A stretch of DNA of 64,000 bases, taken from Acholoe squamosa (Eukaryota; Annelida; Polychaeta; Phyllodocida; Polynoidae). Positions 14,456 through 27,489 of the stretch are shown here, in pieces (position 1 is the first letter of the stretch; every line of letters starts with the position of its first letter). Location of the stretch: assembly GCA_949317995.1 (NCBI GenBank), contig OX439044.1, positions 27,476,733 through 27,540,732 of the forward strand. The letters are read 5' to 3'. The position numbers were made by a program, and so were the translations under genes. The notes beneath the pieces are model-generated. The model ran no database searches and was not told the origin of the DNA. It worked only from the letters and a program-made list of their open reading frames with translations.

Positions 14456-17400
14456 AAAACCCACCACATACCAGCCTAGCCATGAGGTCACAGTTGCTCA
14501 GCATAGCAGTTTTGGATAGGTCTTTGATGAATACTACACTGTGCTATTTGTGGGCTGAATTGATACCATCAACAGGTCTGTCACATTCAGCCTAATTGTG
14601 AGTTCATTGTTCAGTAAGACTGAGGGCATACAAGTGTAAATGCTATCAATAGGTCGTTCTGGGATGTCTGTCACAGCTGACCGCACATCTGATTCGCTTG
14701 CATGTTTGGAGGTGCCAGTCTGTCTGCCACAAAGACCAATAATGTCCTTGTGAAACCTTCTCTTCAACAAACCCTAAACTACTTTTTCTGCACTCTTTAT
14801 GAAAAATAAAAGCAGCATAGAAACTGGTTATCTCTCTAGTATTCAGCATTGCAGTGATTAGGCAATATATCAAAAGGTTGATGGAGACGATATAGAATGT
14901 TACATATTCAGGATTTAACACTGAGGTGAATGTCAGCGACCCCAACTACCAAAGGGCATACTTTTGTTTCTAACATATAGAGTTATAGAAACAAAAGGAT
15001 GCAAAATTGTTTTATGATTTTGGACTACCTTACCGTAAAGTATAAGGTTGTTTGGTAGACAACTGTGGTAGATGTATTGTGACTGCTCGTATGTTTGCAC
15101 ATAACATAATGTATATATAATGTGAGAACTCAGAGTGGTCCATTCTCCAATGATAGCTTCTTTATTTGGTACCAGACAAGACAGAACAACAGTTTGACAC
15201 TGACCTCTGAGCCATGTAACGCAGTTCTTATCTCAATAATTCCATGAGTCCCTCACTGCTAATATCTCACACGTGTTGATCTAGGTACGACATGATGAAG
15301 ATATGGATAACATGTGTTGGTTCCCTTTCTTCAAAATTCATCAGTTTATAAATATGAATTATTTTCACGAGGCCACAGATTTCATACCCAGTACTAAACA
15401 GTAGCGGGTATTGGGCAAATATCTTAAACTGTAAACTAAAATATCAAGTTGTGGTTTTGTGTATATCAACTGAAGTTCTACAAAATGATAATCATAATAT
15501 ATAGCTTAGACGTAGCCAGCACATACCTTGTATTGTTTGAAATATTCATTCTCCATTTCATTAGCTCTGCTAGAATAGCCCCATACCGTGTTGTATATAC
15601 CCACTGGAGAGAATTTTACACTATAAACCTGTACCAGTTCTGTGTACAGGTGTCCCTGTGTGCCACACACCCTGGAGGGGGTCTCTACACCTCTCTACAC
15701 CTACAGGAGGGACCAGTGGACAAAGCCCCCTGCTGTGGCAGGCCTATACTACATGGCGCACTAACTGTCCACCACCCCATTGCAGACCCAATATCATATG
15801 TGCCATAGGTTGGGTTTCGTTCTGTCATTATTGAAAATGAAAACCGACCACCCACTTGTCAATGTCCTATACAATTTCAGATGCCTAAATTTCTCTATCT
15901 TTTTCATACTGTTCTCTCTCTCTCTGACTCTCTCGTAGAACAGTCGTTAATTCACCTGGATACATCAATGTTATCTGCCTACAGGGAACTTCCTAGTGTA
16001 CAGTGTATAAGCATATTCCTTACTACATGTACAAAAAAAAGTATGGGGATGGGCTGTGTAAATGCTGATAAATCATTCTATAATCTATACTTTAGATTGA
16101 TACACTCAGTATTCAAAGTCTCTGCCATAATGCTGTGCTGACATGAAATATATCTTTGTATTGCCAATCAGTGGAGCATGCATTATAGTCACCTGGCTTT
16201 GTTTAGAGTAGACATCCAACCACGATCTTTTGTTTCGGGACTACTACCCTTTTCACCTGAGCCTTTTTGTATGAGTTAATCAAAAGTATTTACTTCCTAT
16301 AGACATGAGATGACAAAATTGGACTACTCTATTTCATTCAAGCTAAATGTTAGAAATAACCTAATGCTCTTCTGGGCAAATAATTTCAGCAGAGTGATCT
16401 GGATCTACATATGTTTACCATTGTTTCCGCTGGTTGATTGAGAAGGAATTTCTGAGAGTAAATGGAGCATTTCAACACGTTAGGATATCATCAAGTAAAC
16501 TATCATTCACCATTATGATCTTTGGGCAACAACTTTTTCTTCTCTCTGCACGTGTTATTTATTATTTTACCAATTCCAATCAAATGCAGAATTGTAACAC
16601 TTTATGGCACACTGGGCTGTATAATCTTACGCCATCAGTACTTGGGCCATTGTCCTATTTTTGGGCTCGACCCTCCCCAATAGACAAAATTAATAAATAA
16701 AAAAAGTCGTTTTAAAATGAAACGACACCAAAGGTATGTCTAATTGGGCAGTATACCACAGTTAGTTTTGTTTAGGTGGATAGAGAGGAGGACAGACTAT
16801 GCTGACAGCGGGGGATAAATTTACATTAATCAGCATTGATTGACTTTAGTGTGACCACCTGGGTCCTAGCGCCACAGGCGGTGTAGGACACAAGCCACAG
16901 TAAACGGGACTAGCACATTGCTAGTACTAAGGAAATCAGCTAGGTGGCTTATGTAGTCGGGGGCTAATTCAATATTTGGCCTCTTTGTGTAGTCTAGTTT
17001 TACAACCTGCCAATTAATTACTATCCATGGGATTTTTCTATGAATTATATGTATGGCTTCTCCATGTCAACAGCTTTAAGTAGATGGTCTAGAAATAGAT
17101 TAACTATTTGAAATAAAAGAGCAATAGATCATTGAAATTTCTGTTGAATCCCACAGGTGAGCCAATCAGGCCATTGTCTCCCTATCAGGGTTATCACCTT
17201 ACTTCACACCTCAAACAATGGAGGGGTGCTATGGGTGATTAAGATAAGGGGCAGGATGCAGCTAACCAGTCTTATCACTGACCATTGTTCTGGAGGCTGA
17301 TAAGAAATTTACCCAGAATGCCCTGCTCTGGAGTCGGGGGCCTAACCAAGATGGCGGCCTCCATAGCCTAATATGCTAATGCCCTATAGGGGTGTTGGCT

Positions 17401-19492
17401 ATGGGGTTAGGGCATGGGGGTCGCCATATTCACGGCAGATGTTTGATTTTGATGAGAATACATTCAACATAAACAAGAAAACGTCACTCATATTCAAGGG
17501 TATCACCAATATCGTAACTAGCTGATGAGGGAATGGAGTTTTCTTCGGGTCTTTGAGTATAGGTATATGACATGGGGAGGCGTCCTGTAAAGGGCCCGAA
17601 AACCAGTGACACAATTGTTGAACGATCCCTAACCATGAGATCCATATTATTTGCTGAAACCATATCTTTCTACTTTAAAGAGGATTTGTAGATTTCATTG
17701 ACTTTAGAGAGTGAACATTCTTCACGATGACAATGAACATTTAAAGGGGAAAGATTGCTTCAAGTCGAGAGGACATATCACATGAGAGCAACATGTCTTC
17801 TTTAAAGGGTTAACATGGGCATGAAATGATGTATTGCTTCCCTATACAGCTTACCCCCACCAGTTTCCTGGTATATACATAATGAGCCTGACTTTATATA
17901 TGTAAATACATTAGTTATACCCGTAATAACATGTCCCCATTCTGCGGTACATTAGAATGCTCATTAGTCAAACAGCTCTGATCACAGGCAGTTATACATG
18001 TAATACATACGCTATAGGTCTCCATAGTGTGCTGTATTTATGGTTTATTTGTCAGAGAAAGGTATTTTTCTTTACGCTTTGTTTTGAATGGTCATTCGTA
18101 GATATTTTCTTACAGGTACATGCGAGATATGTGAAGCCAGGTCTGATGTCCGTCCATAGCTATTGAAATATCCAAATTATATCTCTGAGCGTTTAGGCTA
18201 AGCAGCACTAGATATGGTCATTTAATATCACTGTCAGAGGGACATCAGCGAAGGCTAATTTCGTAGCCATGGAGAATGCATAAAAAGATAATGCGCCTAT
18301 AACAAGACTATGGGGAAATTATAGTTGTTTTTTAAGTTGTTCTGTTGGTTGGAGACATGCCATGTACTAGGTATATGCCACTTTAAGCCTTCTTCCACTA
18401 TAGCCGTCTTGTGTAATACAACCCATGAGTTTCATATACAATATCTGAAGGAATTCAAAGCTGCCAGAAACAGTCGCTGTAAACCACAGTCCCTGATTGT
18501 GATCCAATTGATAACTTACCACGTACATATTTTCTTCCTGTTATTGCTAACTCTCCACTTCCATTTAAAGTCATTCCATTTTAATTATGCGAGGTGAAAC
18601 TTTGCTATGTGAATGGTAAGTCGCAGTAGCAGTATAAAGAGTGGCTGGGATTTGTTCTAGTATTTGTAGACGCACCTCTAGTTAACACAGCTCCCCATAT
18701 CCAACACTATGTGTACTGGAGACCCCCTCACCTATACATATACATGTACTGTACACGTTGCTAATCCTCTTCGTGGGTTTCCTTTTGGGATAGCCAAGCC
18801 TATGATGTAATTCTCTTTGAACCTTTTTTCATCAGAGAGCATCATCCTGGTATTTAATTGGTGGTGTACAAAATATATATTGGTTTTATAAGTTCTTGCA
18901 CGAAGAACACAGGTCAGCTGACTTCTTATCAATCAAACCTGTTAATGAGAGGTTATTTCCGATTATAAGTTAGGTGATAAATGTCATGTATTCAAACTCG
19001 TTATATGTCCTTGAGTCTTTAAATTTTATAAGGTCTATACTGTAGAGATACCTGCAGGTGGAGAGTTGTGGACATTTTTCAAAGTCTGATCACCAACGGC
19101 AAGTATATTCACCTGGTTATTTCATATGATAGAAACACAGGTATGAGATAATCATCTCTGCCTTCCGACAAATAGATATGTACCAGTTATATAGAGATAG
19201 CAGATGTGACTCATAGCTATATGTAAATGTATGGGAAAGGATGAAGTTTTTTAAAAAAAATAAAGTAAATCATATCAAATATGAGCCCCTGTTCTATATA
19301 AAAAAAGAAAGTTCTATACAATTGCTTGAACTGGTTTTCTCTTTACGTTGTAAATTCAGTTTAGTGTTATCTGTTGTGCAGAGACATGCAAACGTATTGT
19401 CTTCATTCTGCTTCCTAAATATAGATTATCTGCAGTTGGGATCCAGGGTTAGTAAAGGATGAGCAGTGTCCCTTCTTTTTGTACAAGGAGAG
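14456..19492. other. Five kilobases without a recognisable gene
   Basis: AT-rich sequence with only short ORFs (none above about 120 codons, none with a recognisable domain). Small inverted repeats occur (AAAGTCGTTTTAAAATGAAACGAC at about 16705). An AAGATGGCGGCC string at 17349 matches the YY1 core but has no promoter context. No tRNA or clear transposon was identified. Confidence 0.5.
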
Positions 19493-19608
19493 CAGGGCGG
19501 ATCCAGAAGGGGTGGTCTGGGAGGGGCACAGCCAAGAATATTTGGTCATGGGGGGTACAAGCGTAGGGTGCCACGGGCCCCCTAGCCCCCCCCCCGGATC
19601 CGCCCCTG
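19493..19608. mobile_element. Miniature inverted-repeat transposon (CAGGGGCGGATCC ends)
   Basis: 116 bp with terminal inverted repeats CAGGGCGGATCC (left) and GGATCCGCCCCTG (right). Outer CAG and GGCGGATC resemble hAT-type ends, but no clear 8-bp target duplication flanks it; only GAG is shared on both sides. The interior is G/C rich and noncoding. Confidence 0.7.
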
Positions 19609-19917
19609 GAGTCTTTTTTATGTATTTTGGCCCTAGAATAACAAGTATACAATTAGATTCTTAATGATCTGCCGCTATATTCATACAAGGAAAATACTGT
19701 TTAATACCAAAGCTACTCAAGGAGATGCTTGCCTTAGCAACCGAGAGACATAACCCCCTTACCCATGATTAATCATTAGCAATCAAGCAGTGTCCATGCT
19801 TAGTAATAGGTAGTTGCTATTATAACGATAGTCAAGGTGCAAGATCTACAATGCTATATGTTGGTAGGCGTTGATATGTTGACGTCTCCAACTCAGCTAA
19901 CAAAAAAAAACAAACTA

Positions 19918-20220
19918 GGCCACACCAAATAAAAAAGTTGGTCTATGGATTTTCATTTTTAGAAAATGGAGCGGGAGGGCGAAATTTTTATTTTATTTTT
20001 TCAAGAAAATGTATCTGTCCGTGGATTCTGCATATCAAAAATGTGGAGAGACTTTTTTTTTTTTTTTTTGGTTGGGGTGGGGTTCCTTTGCTCAAATGTA
20101 TTTATTTTTTTCTAAATGCAGAATAGGCCTATATAATGAAACATGTGATGTGTTTACCTATTCAATGAGTGGTCTGCCATTTTTCTACCTCAATTGACTG
20201 ACCCTGTACGAGAGCTGATT

Positions 20221-20251
<31 letters not shown>

Positions 20252-20381
20252 CTGCAATTTTCCAGAAAATGATGCGGGCGGAATCCATAGACAAATAAAT
20301 CTTCTTAAAAAATTAAAATTTGCTTTTTGGAAAATAAGGTGCGGGAAATCCATAGACCAATATATTAATTTGGTGTGGCCT
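19918..20381. mobile_element. Miniature transposon with GGCCACACCAAAT ends
   Basis: The left end (GGCCACACCAAAT, then TTGGTCTATGGATTT) and the right end (AAATCCATAGACCAA, then ATTTGGTGTGGCC) are inverted repeats of about 40 bp with a short gap. TA lies outside both ends (left at 19916). The interior holds two further related blocks of the CCATAGAC/GGAAAAT type in inverted order and tracts of T19 and A28. No coding capacity; it is a nonautonomous element. Confidence 0.8.
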
Positions 20382-21291
20382 TACATATGGCCTCACTAAA
20401 TTCATTAAATACAACATTCGATAGATCTGTGATATAGACTTTCCCCTTGTTTCTTTTTCCAAAAACTAACATTTTATTTCACGAACCCGCATACCCAAGA
20501 TATTATTAACTAATCTGAAATTACCAAAGAATAAATTTCTTGCTTATTGAGCAGCAAAAATCAACCACATTGTTGCTCATGTAATCGAATGTTACCTTTT
20601 ATAGCAGTGTATGACCTGTTTATGGCAAATTCAAAGTGAACGCTAAATGCTGTCCCGGATTTGAGTGTTAGGTGGTTAATCCTCTTTGTATTAAATCCGT
20701 GGAATCAAAGTTGAACTTGATTATATAAATCTCAAATCCTGAGGTAGTCAATGCTAGAGATCGATAAGTATTCTGCCATCTAAGTTTTCAATATACTTGT
20801 GCTTACAGGTAGGTATACGATGATTGATAAATGTGTATCCTATTTATAAATCACGGCTGCATGCAGAAACATATCCAGGTGCATATCGGTGCTATTAAGT
20901 ATACACTACACATGCTTTAACACAGGCGATCTGCACAACACAGAAGTCAGGTGTACAATTGGTCGTTGTGCTGGGTGCTGTGTTGTTTGGTATCGCCCGT
21001 TAGCCCCCCCCCCCCACACACACACACACACTTCTCTAAACCTATACCTTCTGTATAGCTAGAGCTGGATCATTTAGACTGCAGTGCTGGCTGAGGCACT
21101 AGGGGAGGGTATCAACCACTCTGTCGTCTAAGCGAGGGAGTGATCATTTTAATAACTTCTCATAACTGGGAGAGGAAACACAGGGGGAGGGGCTTTGTAA
21201 TTTCTGTGAAAGCACACCAATAACTTTTCCCTCCTCATGGCTCTGAATACCTTTTCCTGTCGCGCACCCAATTTTTTTTTTCAATCACGAA
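20382..21291. other. No gene seen; short C and CA tract
   Basis: Unique-looking AT-rich sequence. A C run followed by (CA)n lies at about 21004-21030. No ORF with coding character. Confidence 0.45.
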
Positions 21292-21495
21292 GGCCTAAAA
21301 AGGTATTGTGTTCAGGTAACGCTACCTACCTAGGTTGGGGGGGGGGGGGAAATCTAATTTTTTTGGCACTTTTCAAGACATGGAAGGTTTTTATAATCCC
21401 ATGCGTCAAACACAGCCTTAAAAGACGTCTCAAAAAAAAAATAAATCCAACAACCTTTTGACACCGTTACCTAAACACATTATTCTTTTTTAGGG
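21292..21495. mobile_element. Miniature transposon with GGCCTAAAAA...GTTCAGGTAACG ends, copy 1
   Basis: The left end GGCCTAAAAAGG, then TTGTGTTCAGGTAACG, is mirrored at the right end by CGTTACCTAAACACATT, then CTTTTTTAGG. It is about 204 bp and contains a G12 run. It belongs to the same family as 26955-27212. Confidence 0.7.
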
Positions 21496-22388
21496 GCTAG
21501 TGGGGGTGGAGCAGCCTAAGAGGTGTGGGGGATAGGGGTGTCAATTTTGGTTATTTTCTATATTATGTTATAGGGCCATCTAAAAAAATGTTGGGGATGC
21601 ATCCTTCACGGATTTATCAGTACGTAAGAGTTTAATTGCAAATTTTGCACCCAGAAACCAGCTAAGAATATGGGGTGCGCACCCTCCTTTTTCCAATCCT
21701 GGATATATGCCACTGGTCTCCAGCCCTTCGCTTGGCTGGTGGAACCGCGAGGAGGTCCAGTCAACACTACACTCATGGGCTCTACCTAGATGGCGCCACG
21801 GTCTGATAATCACTAATGCACTGGCTAATAAGAGGGTGAGCAGGCTCAGGGGTAAACCTGACACCAGTTACCCCTCACCCCAGCAGATTGATGATTTACA
21901 CATAGTTATCATGAGAATTTCATGGGGAATAAGCTATGGCCTGAAGCTGAGTATTCAATAAAGATATTGCAGTGATCTGTTCATGCTGACATGCATTTAC
22001 TAGGGAGAAAGCAGGTGTTCATTCCAGCCAACACCAATGACACCAGTTACCCCTCACCTGGAATCCAGGAAGTGTCTGACTGCAGACCTGGTATACATGC
22101 TCAGTGGCCAAGCTCCTCCCCTTTACCTGAATGTAAACATAGACCTTGTTGACATATGCTTTGTGATTAAGGCAAATAAGCTATGAATGGATGATTCCCT
22201 TTGAGAAAAATTAATTTGATTCTTTCCCATGAGATATTTTGGATGGTATGTGTAAATGATTTTGGGTGACATTGTCTAGAAACGATGCACCTAACAAAAA
22301 GGTCTTGGGGCAAGACTGAGGACTACAGAATGACACCATCTACCCCACACCAGTAGGGAGTGGTCATTTAATAGGGAGTGTTATTTAA
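21496..22388. other. No gene seen
   Basis: Contains ACACCAGTTACCCCTCACC twice (about 21859 and 22041) but no ORF with coding character. Confidence 0.45.
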
Positions 22389-22721
22389 AGGGAGTGGTCA
22401 TTATTTAACAACGGGGGGGGGGGGGGGGGGGTTGCTGGTGGGTTTGATGGGGGGCATCAAAATTTCAGACCCCTCCGGAGGGGCGGGGGCTAAAAAGATT
22501 TTGACCCCTCTTGAGGGGGGGGCTAACAATGTTTACTCTCTTTTTAGCAAAAATGCCAGCAACCTACTATAGATTAAAGAGGGGTGCGAAATTTCTCCGC
22601 GCCTCTGGTACGGGGGCTGCAATAAATTTTGACTGCGTTCGGGGGGGGGGGTGTAAAACATTTTCGCGCATTCGTGCAAATAACAACCAGCATCCCTGTT
22701 GATAAATAATGACCACTCCCT
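22389..22721. mobile_element. Miniature transposon with AGGGAGTGGTCATTATTTA ends and G-tracts
   Basis: Terminal inverted repeats AGGGAGTGGTCATTATTTA (left) and its complement at the right end; the next bases, ACAAC and TCAAC, also pair. The interior repeats a module of AAAGAGGGGTGCGAAA, then CTCCGCG, then a G-tract. Extra partial ends lie at 22365-22388. It is noncoding; apparent ORFs are Gly-rich products of the G runs. Confidence 0.82.
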
Positions 22722-23010
22722 AAAAACCTTACTCTTTTTAGCAACAAAAACTACTACATGTCAAAGAGGGGCGTGCAAATTCTGTTCGTCATTGGGGGGG
22801 GGGCGTAATAATCTGTCGCACATCCTTGTCAAATTTGAATGTGCCTCCAGTACCAGGTATGGGGGGGGGCGCAAATATTTGGACCGTCGAGGGCGGGAGT
22901 CTACTGGTACTGTTGTGGCATAACATTTTCAATAGCCTGCTTAAATTTATGCACCACCTCCCCAGCTGTTCATAAATGATAGCAGTTGGGGGTGGGGGGG
23001 GCAATAATTT
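22722..23010. repeat. Further G-tract modules of the same family
   Basis: Contains CAAAGAGGGGCGTGCAAATT, four G-tracts of 7-10 bases and a GTTCATAAATGATAGCAG block. It looks like one or two truncated, diverged copies joined to the element at 22389-22721. Confidence 0.55.
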
Positions 23011-24493
23011 TTAACACCTGTAGATCTACACTCTCCCTCCTAAAAAATCTTAAGGGACCTCCGTGATCTTTGAGACCAGTATCCTGGGTAGGTCACATGA
23101 TTCTGTGCCCTGTAAGCCTAATCACAGACAAGCCTTTGGGCATATATATCACCTACAGTCAAATCCGCTGTTGCAACAGACCCAAGCAGAGCTAGGGTAT
23201 AAATATATTTTCTGTGAACACAAAAGAGGTGTAATAGTCAGTGGAACTACATCCTGCAACACCTTTCATATTACTGTATTTGTTAGTAGCCATACTGTAT
23301 ATATAATTCCACTGGAGTTAAGAGTGTTGATGCTATTGTGTTTTGTATACATTAAGATAAATTACATTTTACCATTTGTAGCCAACCTTTCACTAGTTTA
23401 AGGACAGAACCTGTAGGGAAACTCTCCCCATGAAACGCCCTGCCATCTAGTGTGAAGATCATTCAGTGACCACATGGCCACAACAAAGCACAACAACATT
23501 GGCTCCGCCCACTTTCTAGACTAAAGCATGCAAGGAAAAATATAAGACACACAAAATATTCATTTTTAGGGAGGATGTGTCAACTAGATTTTAATATTTC
23601 AGCCATTCTCAGTAAAAAATATTTTTTTATTGCCCTTCACTGCAGATCTGCAACTTGACCTAGTTAGACCATTCATACTCTGATCTAGCTATACCCACAC
23701 AGCCATTCTGAAACGTCGGTCGTGCTCTTGACTACACTGCTGGGCCAGTCTTCCATGACTGATCTAAGCCCAAATGCCATTTTGGTTTCTTCTTGGCTTT
23801 GCTGGTTTGTTTGGTTAGTTTTATGTCCAGTGCCATTCAGGAACTCAGACCTTCAAAAGTTTAAACTCTTTAGTAGTGGTGCATGTGTGTGTTGGTGTGT
23901 GCGCATGTCCATGTGTTTTAGGAATTTGCTTATAGCCGTGAGAATGGTAGTAGCAGTGAAATACCACTTGTGGCATCAGGCCCCTCTCTATTGTTCTGCT
24001 TCAAGCAGGTACTGTGCCACAGACTGTAGACACATCTCTGATCAGTCCATTATTCTAACACCGGCAGGCCAACCTTTTTTTTTCTCTAACCATGTTTTTT
24101 GTTTTAGTTTTTATTCATATGTATTGTAAAGGGAATTTGGATGTGGGAAGAGAAGACAGAACACAGCATTGGTGTAACAAATGTAGTTCACCAATAACTT
24201 CAATTCATGTACATCAAATAGGCATCACTTTGGGTATTTGTCCATCATCAATTGACATCGACCTTATCATCAATTGTACTCATTGTTTTTGAAGGTTTGA
24301 AGCCCCCAAGCGCGAAGCGTTGAAAGGGGAAGGTGTTGTAGTCAGAGTAGACCGTCACACCGAACAAAAAATAAAAAAAACCTGTGAAAGGTGGAGAGAA
24401 TAAGAAAGAAGCGAGGTAGTAAGCGGTGAAAAAGAACACCTGCCAAGCAGCAGGGTGAGTACAAGGTTATAAGACAGTCAACCTTACAAACCA
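23011..24493. other. No gene seen
   Basis: Short ORFs only; the longest (135 codons at 23722-24129) has hydrophobic, T-tract-derived content and no recognisable domain. Confidence 0.45.
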
Positions 24494-25015
24494 TAGAGAT
24501 GTCAGTTAGGTATGGGCTCAACCTCTGAAATTTTTGGGTGTTAGCAAAGCACCCATTTCCCTCAACTTATTATACTAAAAGCACCTATCGCATCTTCATT
24601 TCAACCTGTTCCCCTCATTAAAAACCTTTATAACCATCTCAAGATTGGTTGGTGATAGAAAAACAATTAAAAGACTGCATTTGAATTTCAGCCAATCAGA
24701 AGCCAGCTTAGATTCATGTCCTCTGAAATGAGATTTCAGAGATCCTCTGATCTCTGAAAGGTGGTTTGTCTAGAAAAGACTAGAGGGCAGCACAAGGCAT
24801 GCTTAATTTCACCTGCTGAAGCCTGAACTATGCTCAGCCTTATGCTCCCTAGAAGTAGAAAGGGCATGTTGTAAGGGTATCTATGAATAATGTAATTCCC
24901 TCTATCTATATTATGACCACAAGATGGAAGTAGCCTCTGAGATGTCTGACTTTTGAGAAAGTTTGAAAATCTGAAAATAGACGGACCTCTGAAGGTCTGA
25001 CATCTCTGAAACCAC
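24494..25015. repeat. Possible inverted-repeat element (CAGAGATGTCAG ends)
   Basis: AGAGATGTCAG followed by CCTCTGAA at the left is mirrored at the right by CCTCTGAAGGTCTGACATCTCTGAA. The block CTCTGAAA recurs inside. Target duplication not defined; a degenerate DNA element is the simplest reading. Confidence 0.45.
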
Positions 25016-26515
25016 TACCGGCTCCCCCAGGGCGGTACCTAGGGGCTCCACTCATGGGTCGGCGTAGACTGGGTCAGACAGCCAACCAGAGACCAAGACG
25101 TATGGCAGCTTAGTTAGCAACAGTACCACAGGTGTCTGTACACAATAAATGCAGGCCAATAAACCCATACATTTTTAGAGTGTACACACACAAGGGCATG
25201 TTGAGCCTAGTCAAGGACACGATTACACTGGGACGCACACTTAGGTCTGTGACGTGCACCAACACCATAAGCCCGAACAGGAGGTAGCTTCCCACAAAGA
25301 GTACACCAATAATGGAGACCCTAAGTGAGATAGTATGTAAGGTTGACTTACCAGGGGAAATGTGGTGAAATAAAATGAGATGAAGGATGGTTCAGTAGAA
25401 AGTGAAGAGAGGTAAGCCACTGGTGGTAGGTCCGAGTCCTTGTAATCCAAGATGGCGGCCAATGGCCACCACCATACCGATGCCATGTCACCGGCTGTGC
25501 TCCAGAGCGAAAGGCCACCCAGAGGGCCCCAGACCCGACTATCTGGAAGCCACTGGACCCCGCAGTGCCTACCAAATAGGTGTGAGCCAGCGTGGACCTG
25601 CGGGGGACAGACCAGCCAGAGCCTACCCAGATTGGACAGGGGGTTCTCCCTTACCAAGCCGGGTTAGCTGGACTGCCCAGGCGCCGGGGCGACCAGAAGG
25701 GGGGACACCAAAGGTGCCCCGCTGCGCCCTTCCAGTACGCCACCGGCCAGTCAAATGGGAATCTCCATGATCTGCGCCATTTACAGACGGCACGCCAACA
25801 GTGGCACCCCCAGTGGAGAGTTGTGAAACCTCCATGCTGCACAGCTACAGTATTTATATACTTGTGTTTCTCTAAGGAAGTTCAGTAGTTTATTAGTTTC
25901 TATGGTGTTAAAGACAGCATTCGATGATGTTGCATCTTTCAGATACTTTCTTCTGCTAATTTCAGTCCCACAACAATTGAGCAGGATATGTTTAACTATG
26001 AGCTGAGTATTGCATAGTTGGCAGAGTGGTTTGGCTTCACGTTTAAAATGTTCACATGCAAGCCTTGTGTAGCCAATGCATCTATAGGCATGTTAGCTTA
26101 ACTTTGTCTGATCTTGACAATTCTCTTTTTTCACCCCTTCCTTTTAGCTGAGGCTGAATGGAATGTACCTTAAATCCTTGCGTATAAGACGCAGATTATA
26201 CATAAAAATCATACCCTCTGCGTCCTATAGGACTTAGCCCAAATCAGGATGTGTCCTCTATGCGAGGATCTTACACTATAAAATAGTACTAAATTGACCA
26301 AAATTTGAGCCCAGATGTATCCTAGAGTACTGGGCACTAATTCTGGACACCCTGGCTAGAATAGTGATTAGGTTAATTGATAACTGATTATTACAAATCA
26401 AATAGTCTTATACAACATTTGTACATGTGTCCTCACCTAGCAACTTTAGAAATTAGTTTTCCTCAGAAAACATGGGTAAAAGTGTGATCGTGATGTGCTG
26501 AGGTTCAGGTTCACT
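25016..26515. other. GC-rich island and flanks, no gene recognised
   Basis: 25400-25830 is GC rich and open in several frames, with a CCAAGATGGCGGCC string at 25446-25459 that matches a YY1 core. The proteins it could encode are Pro/Gly/Arg rich and unrecognised, and frames on both strands are equally open, which points to composition. At 26179-26275 lie GCGTATAAGACGC and an inverted GCGTCCTATAGGAC block, another GTATAAG-type repeat. Confidence 0.4.
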
Positions 26516-26708
26516 GAGTGAGTGAGTGAGAGTGAGTAATAGATGTTTAACGCCATTTCGACAACTAAGGTCATATTCATGGTGAGAACTACATTACACA
26601 ATTTCACAGAGTAATGTGTCAGTGCCCGCACATATGTGCACCACACACATCCTGAGGGGATAGCAAAGAGAAGATATAGACCCTTTTAAGTGGGCTAGGG
26701 AAGCCCGT
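26516..26708 (+). mobile_element. SINE-like retroposon, intact copy with 10-bp target duplication
   Basis: 193 bp. It begins with (GAGT)n, continues AATAGATGTTTAACGCCATT, CTAAGGTCATATTCATGG and GTGTCAGTGCCCGCACATA, and ends AAGTGGGCTAGGGAAGCCC, whose GGGCT/AGCCC can form a terminal hairpin. CAGGTTCACT occurs perfectly on both sides (26506-26515 and 26709-26718). Target duplications of different length in this copy (10 bp) and the one at 36969 (about 16 bp) fit target-primed reverse transcription better than a DNA transposon. No tRNA-like head or A-tail is visible. Confidence 0.85.
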
Positions 26709-26954
26709 CAGGTTCACTAACCAACCAGCTAATCCCAGAATCTCTGTTACAATACGGTGTCTAAAATGCCATTGAAGTTCAAACTCTCAACATCAATGCA
26801 TCCATATAAAATATATATTTTCTCAATGTAAAACTTGCATGAAGAGTAAATATTATGGATATCTTACCAACCGCGGAACTTTATGAATGCAGTAGTAACT
26901 AGTAAATCTACCACATATATTTGAATGTTTGGAGCTATCAGGTAAATTACATTG

Positions 26955-27212
26955 GGCCTAAATTTTTTTTTTTGTTGTCTTCAGGTAACGGGATCGAAAA
27001 AAATTAGGGTAGGTAGGGAACTCTTTTTATTTTGAAGAATTTTTTTTAGGCCGACTAAATTTTCATGCCTACGCGATGCGAATTTGATGCGCCAGATCAT
27101 ATTTTCCCCTGAACTATCAGATTTTCCCCTGAAATGCCCATAAATAGGTTAGGGTAGGGCCGAAAAATTAGGTAGGAAGCGTTACCTGAACACAACAATT
27201 TTTTTGTAGGCC
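26955..27212. mobile_element. Miniature transposon, GTTCAGGTAACG family, copy 2
   Basis: 258 bp. The left end GGGCCTAAATTT, then TTGTCTTCAGGTAACG, is mirrored by CGTTACCTGAACACAACAA, then TTTTTGTAGGCC. The interior has AAAAAAATTAGGGTAGGTAGG and its inverted counterpart. Noncoding. Confidence 0.8.
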
Positions 27213-27489
27213 TTGTATGCACACCCATCCCTAATACACACACAGTCTGTCTCACTCACTTAGAACCTGCCACTAAAGTTCACATTGGATGCAAGCCAAA
27301 ATGCCTGTGCTGTTCCACTAAGTATATCAACTTGTGCTTGGGATAAAATTTCCCAATAGCTAGCTCTTTCACTTAACCTAAACCCATATACAGTAGAAAG
27401 AAATGTGCCTTCGATCTGTGTATTATATGCGTTATTTGCCATCTTGATTCTAGATGAACAGAAAATACTGTGAAACCTGACTGCACATG

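Noticed and set aside
23722-24129. 135-codon plus-strand ORF
   Set aside because: No recognisable domain, contains T-tract-derived Phe runs, no neighbouring exon signals.
17349-25460. AAGATGGCGGC strings (17349 and 25448) as YY1-bound promoters
   Set aside because: Only two matches in 64 kb with no recognisable gene start next to either; chance or repeat-derived.
25402-25770. 122-codon plus-strand ORF in a GC-rich stretch
   Set aside because: Frames on both strands are equally open, the product is Pro/Gly/Arg rich without a domain, and composition alone explains the absence of stops.
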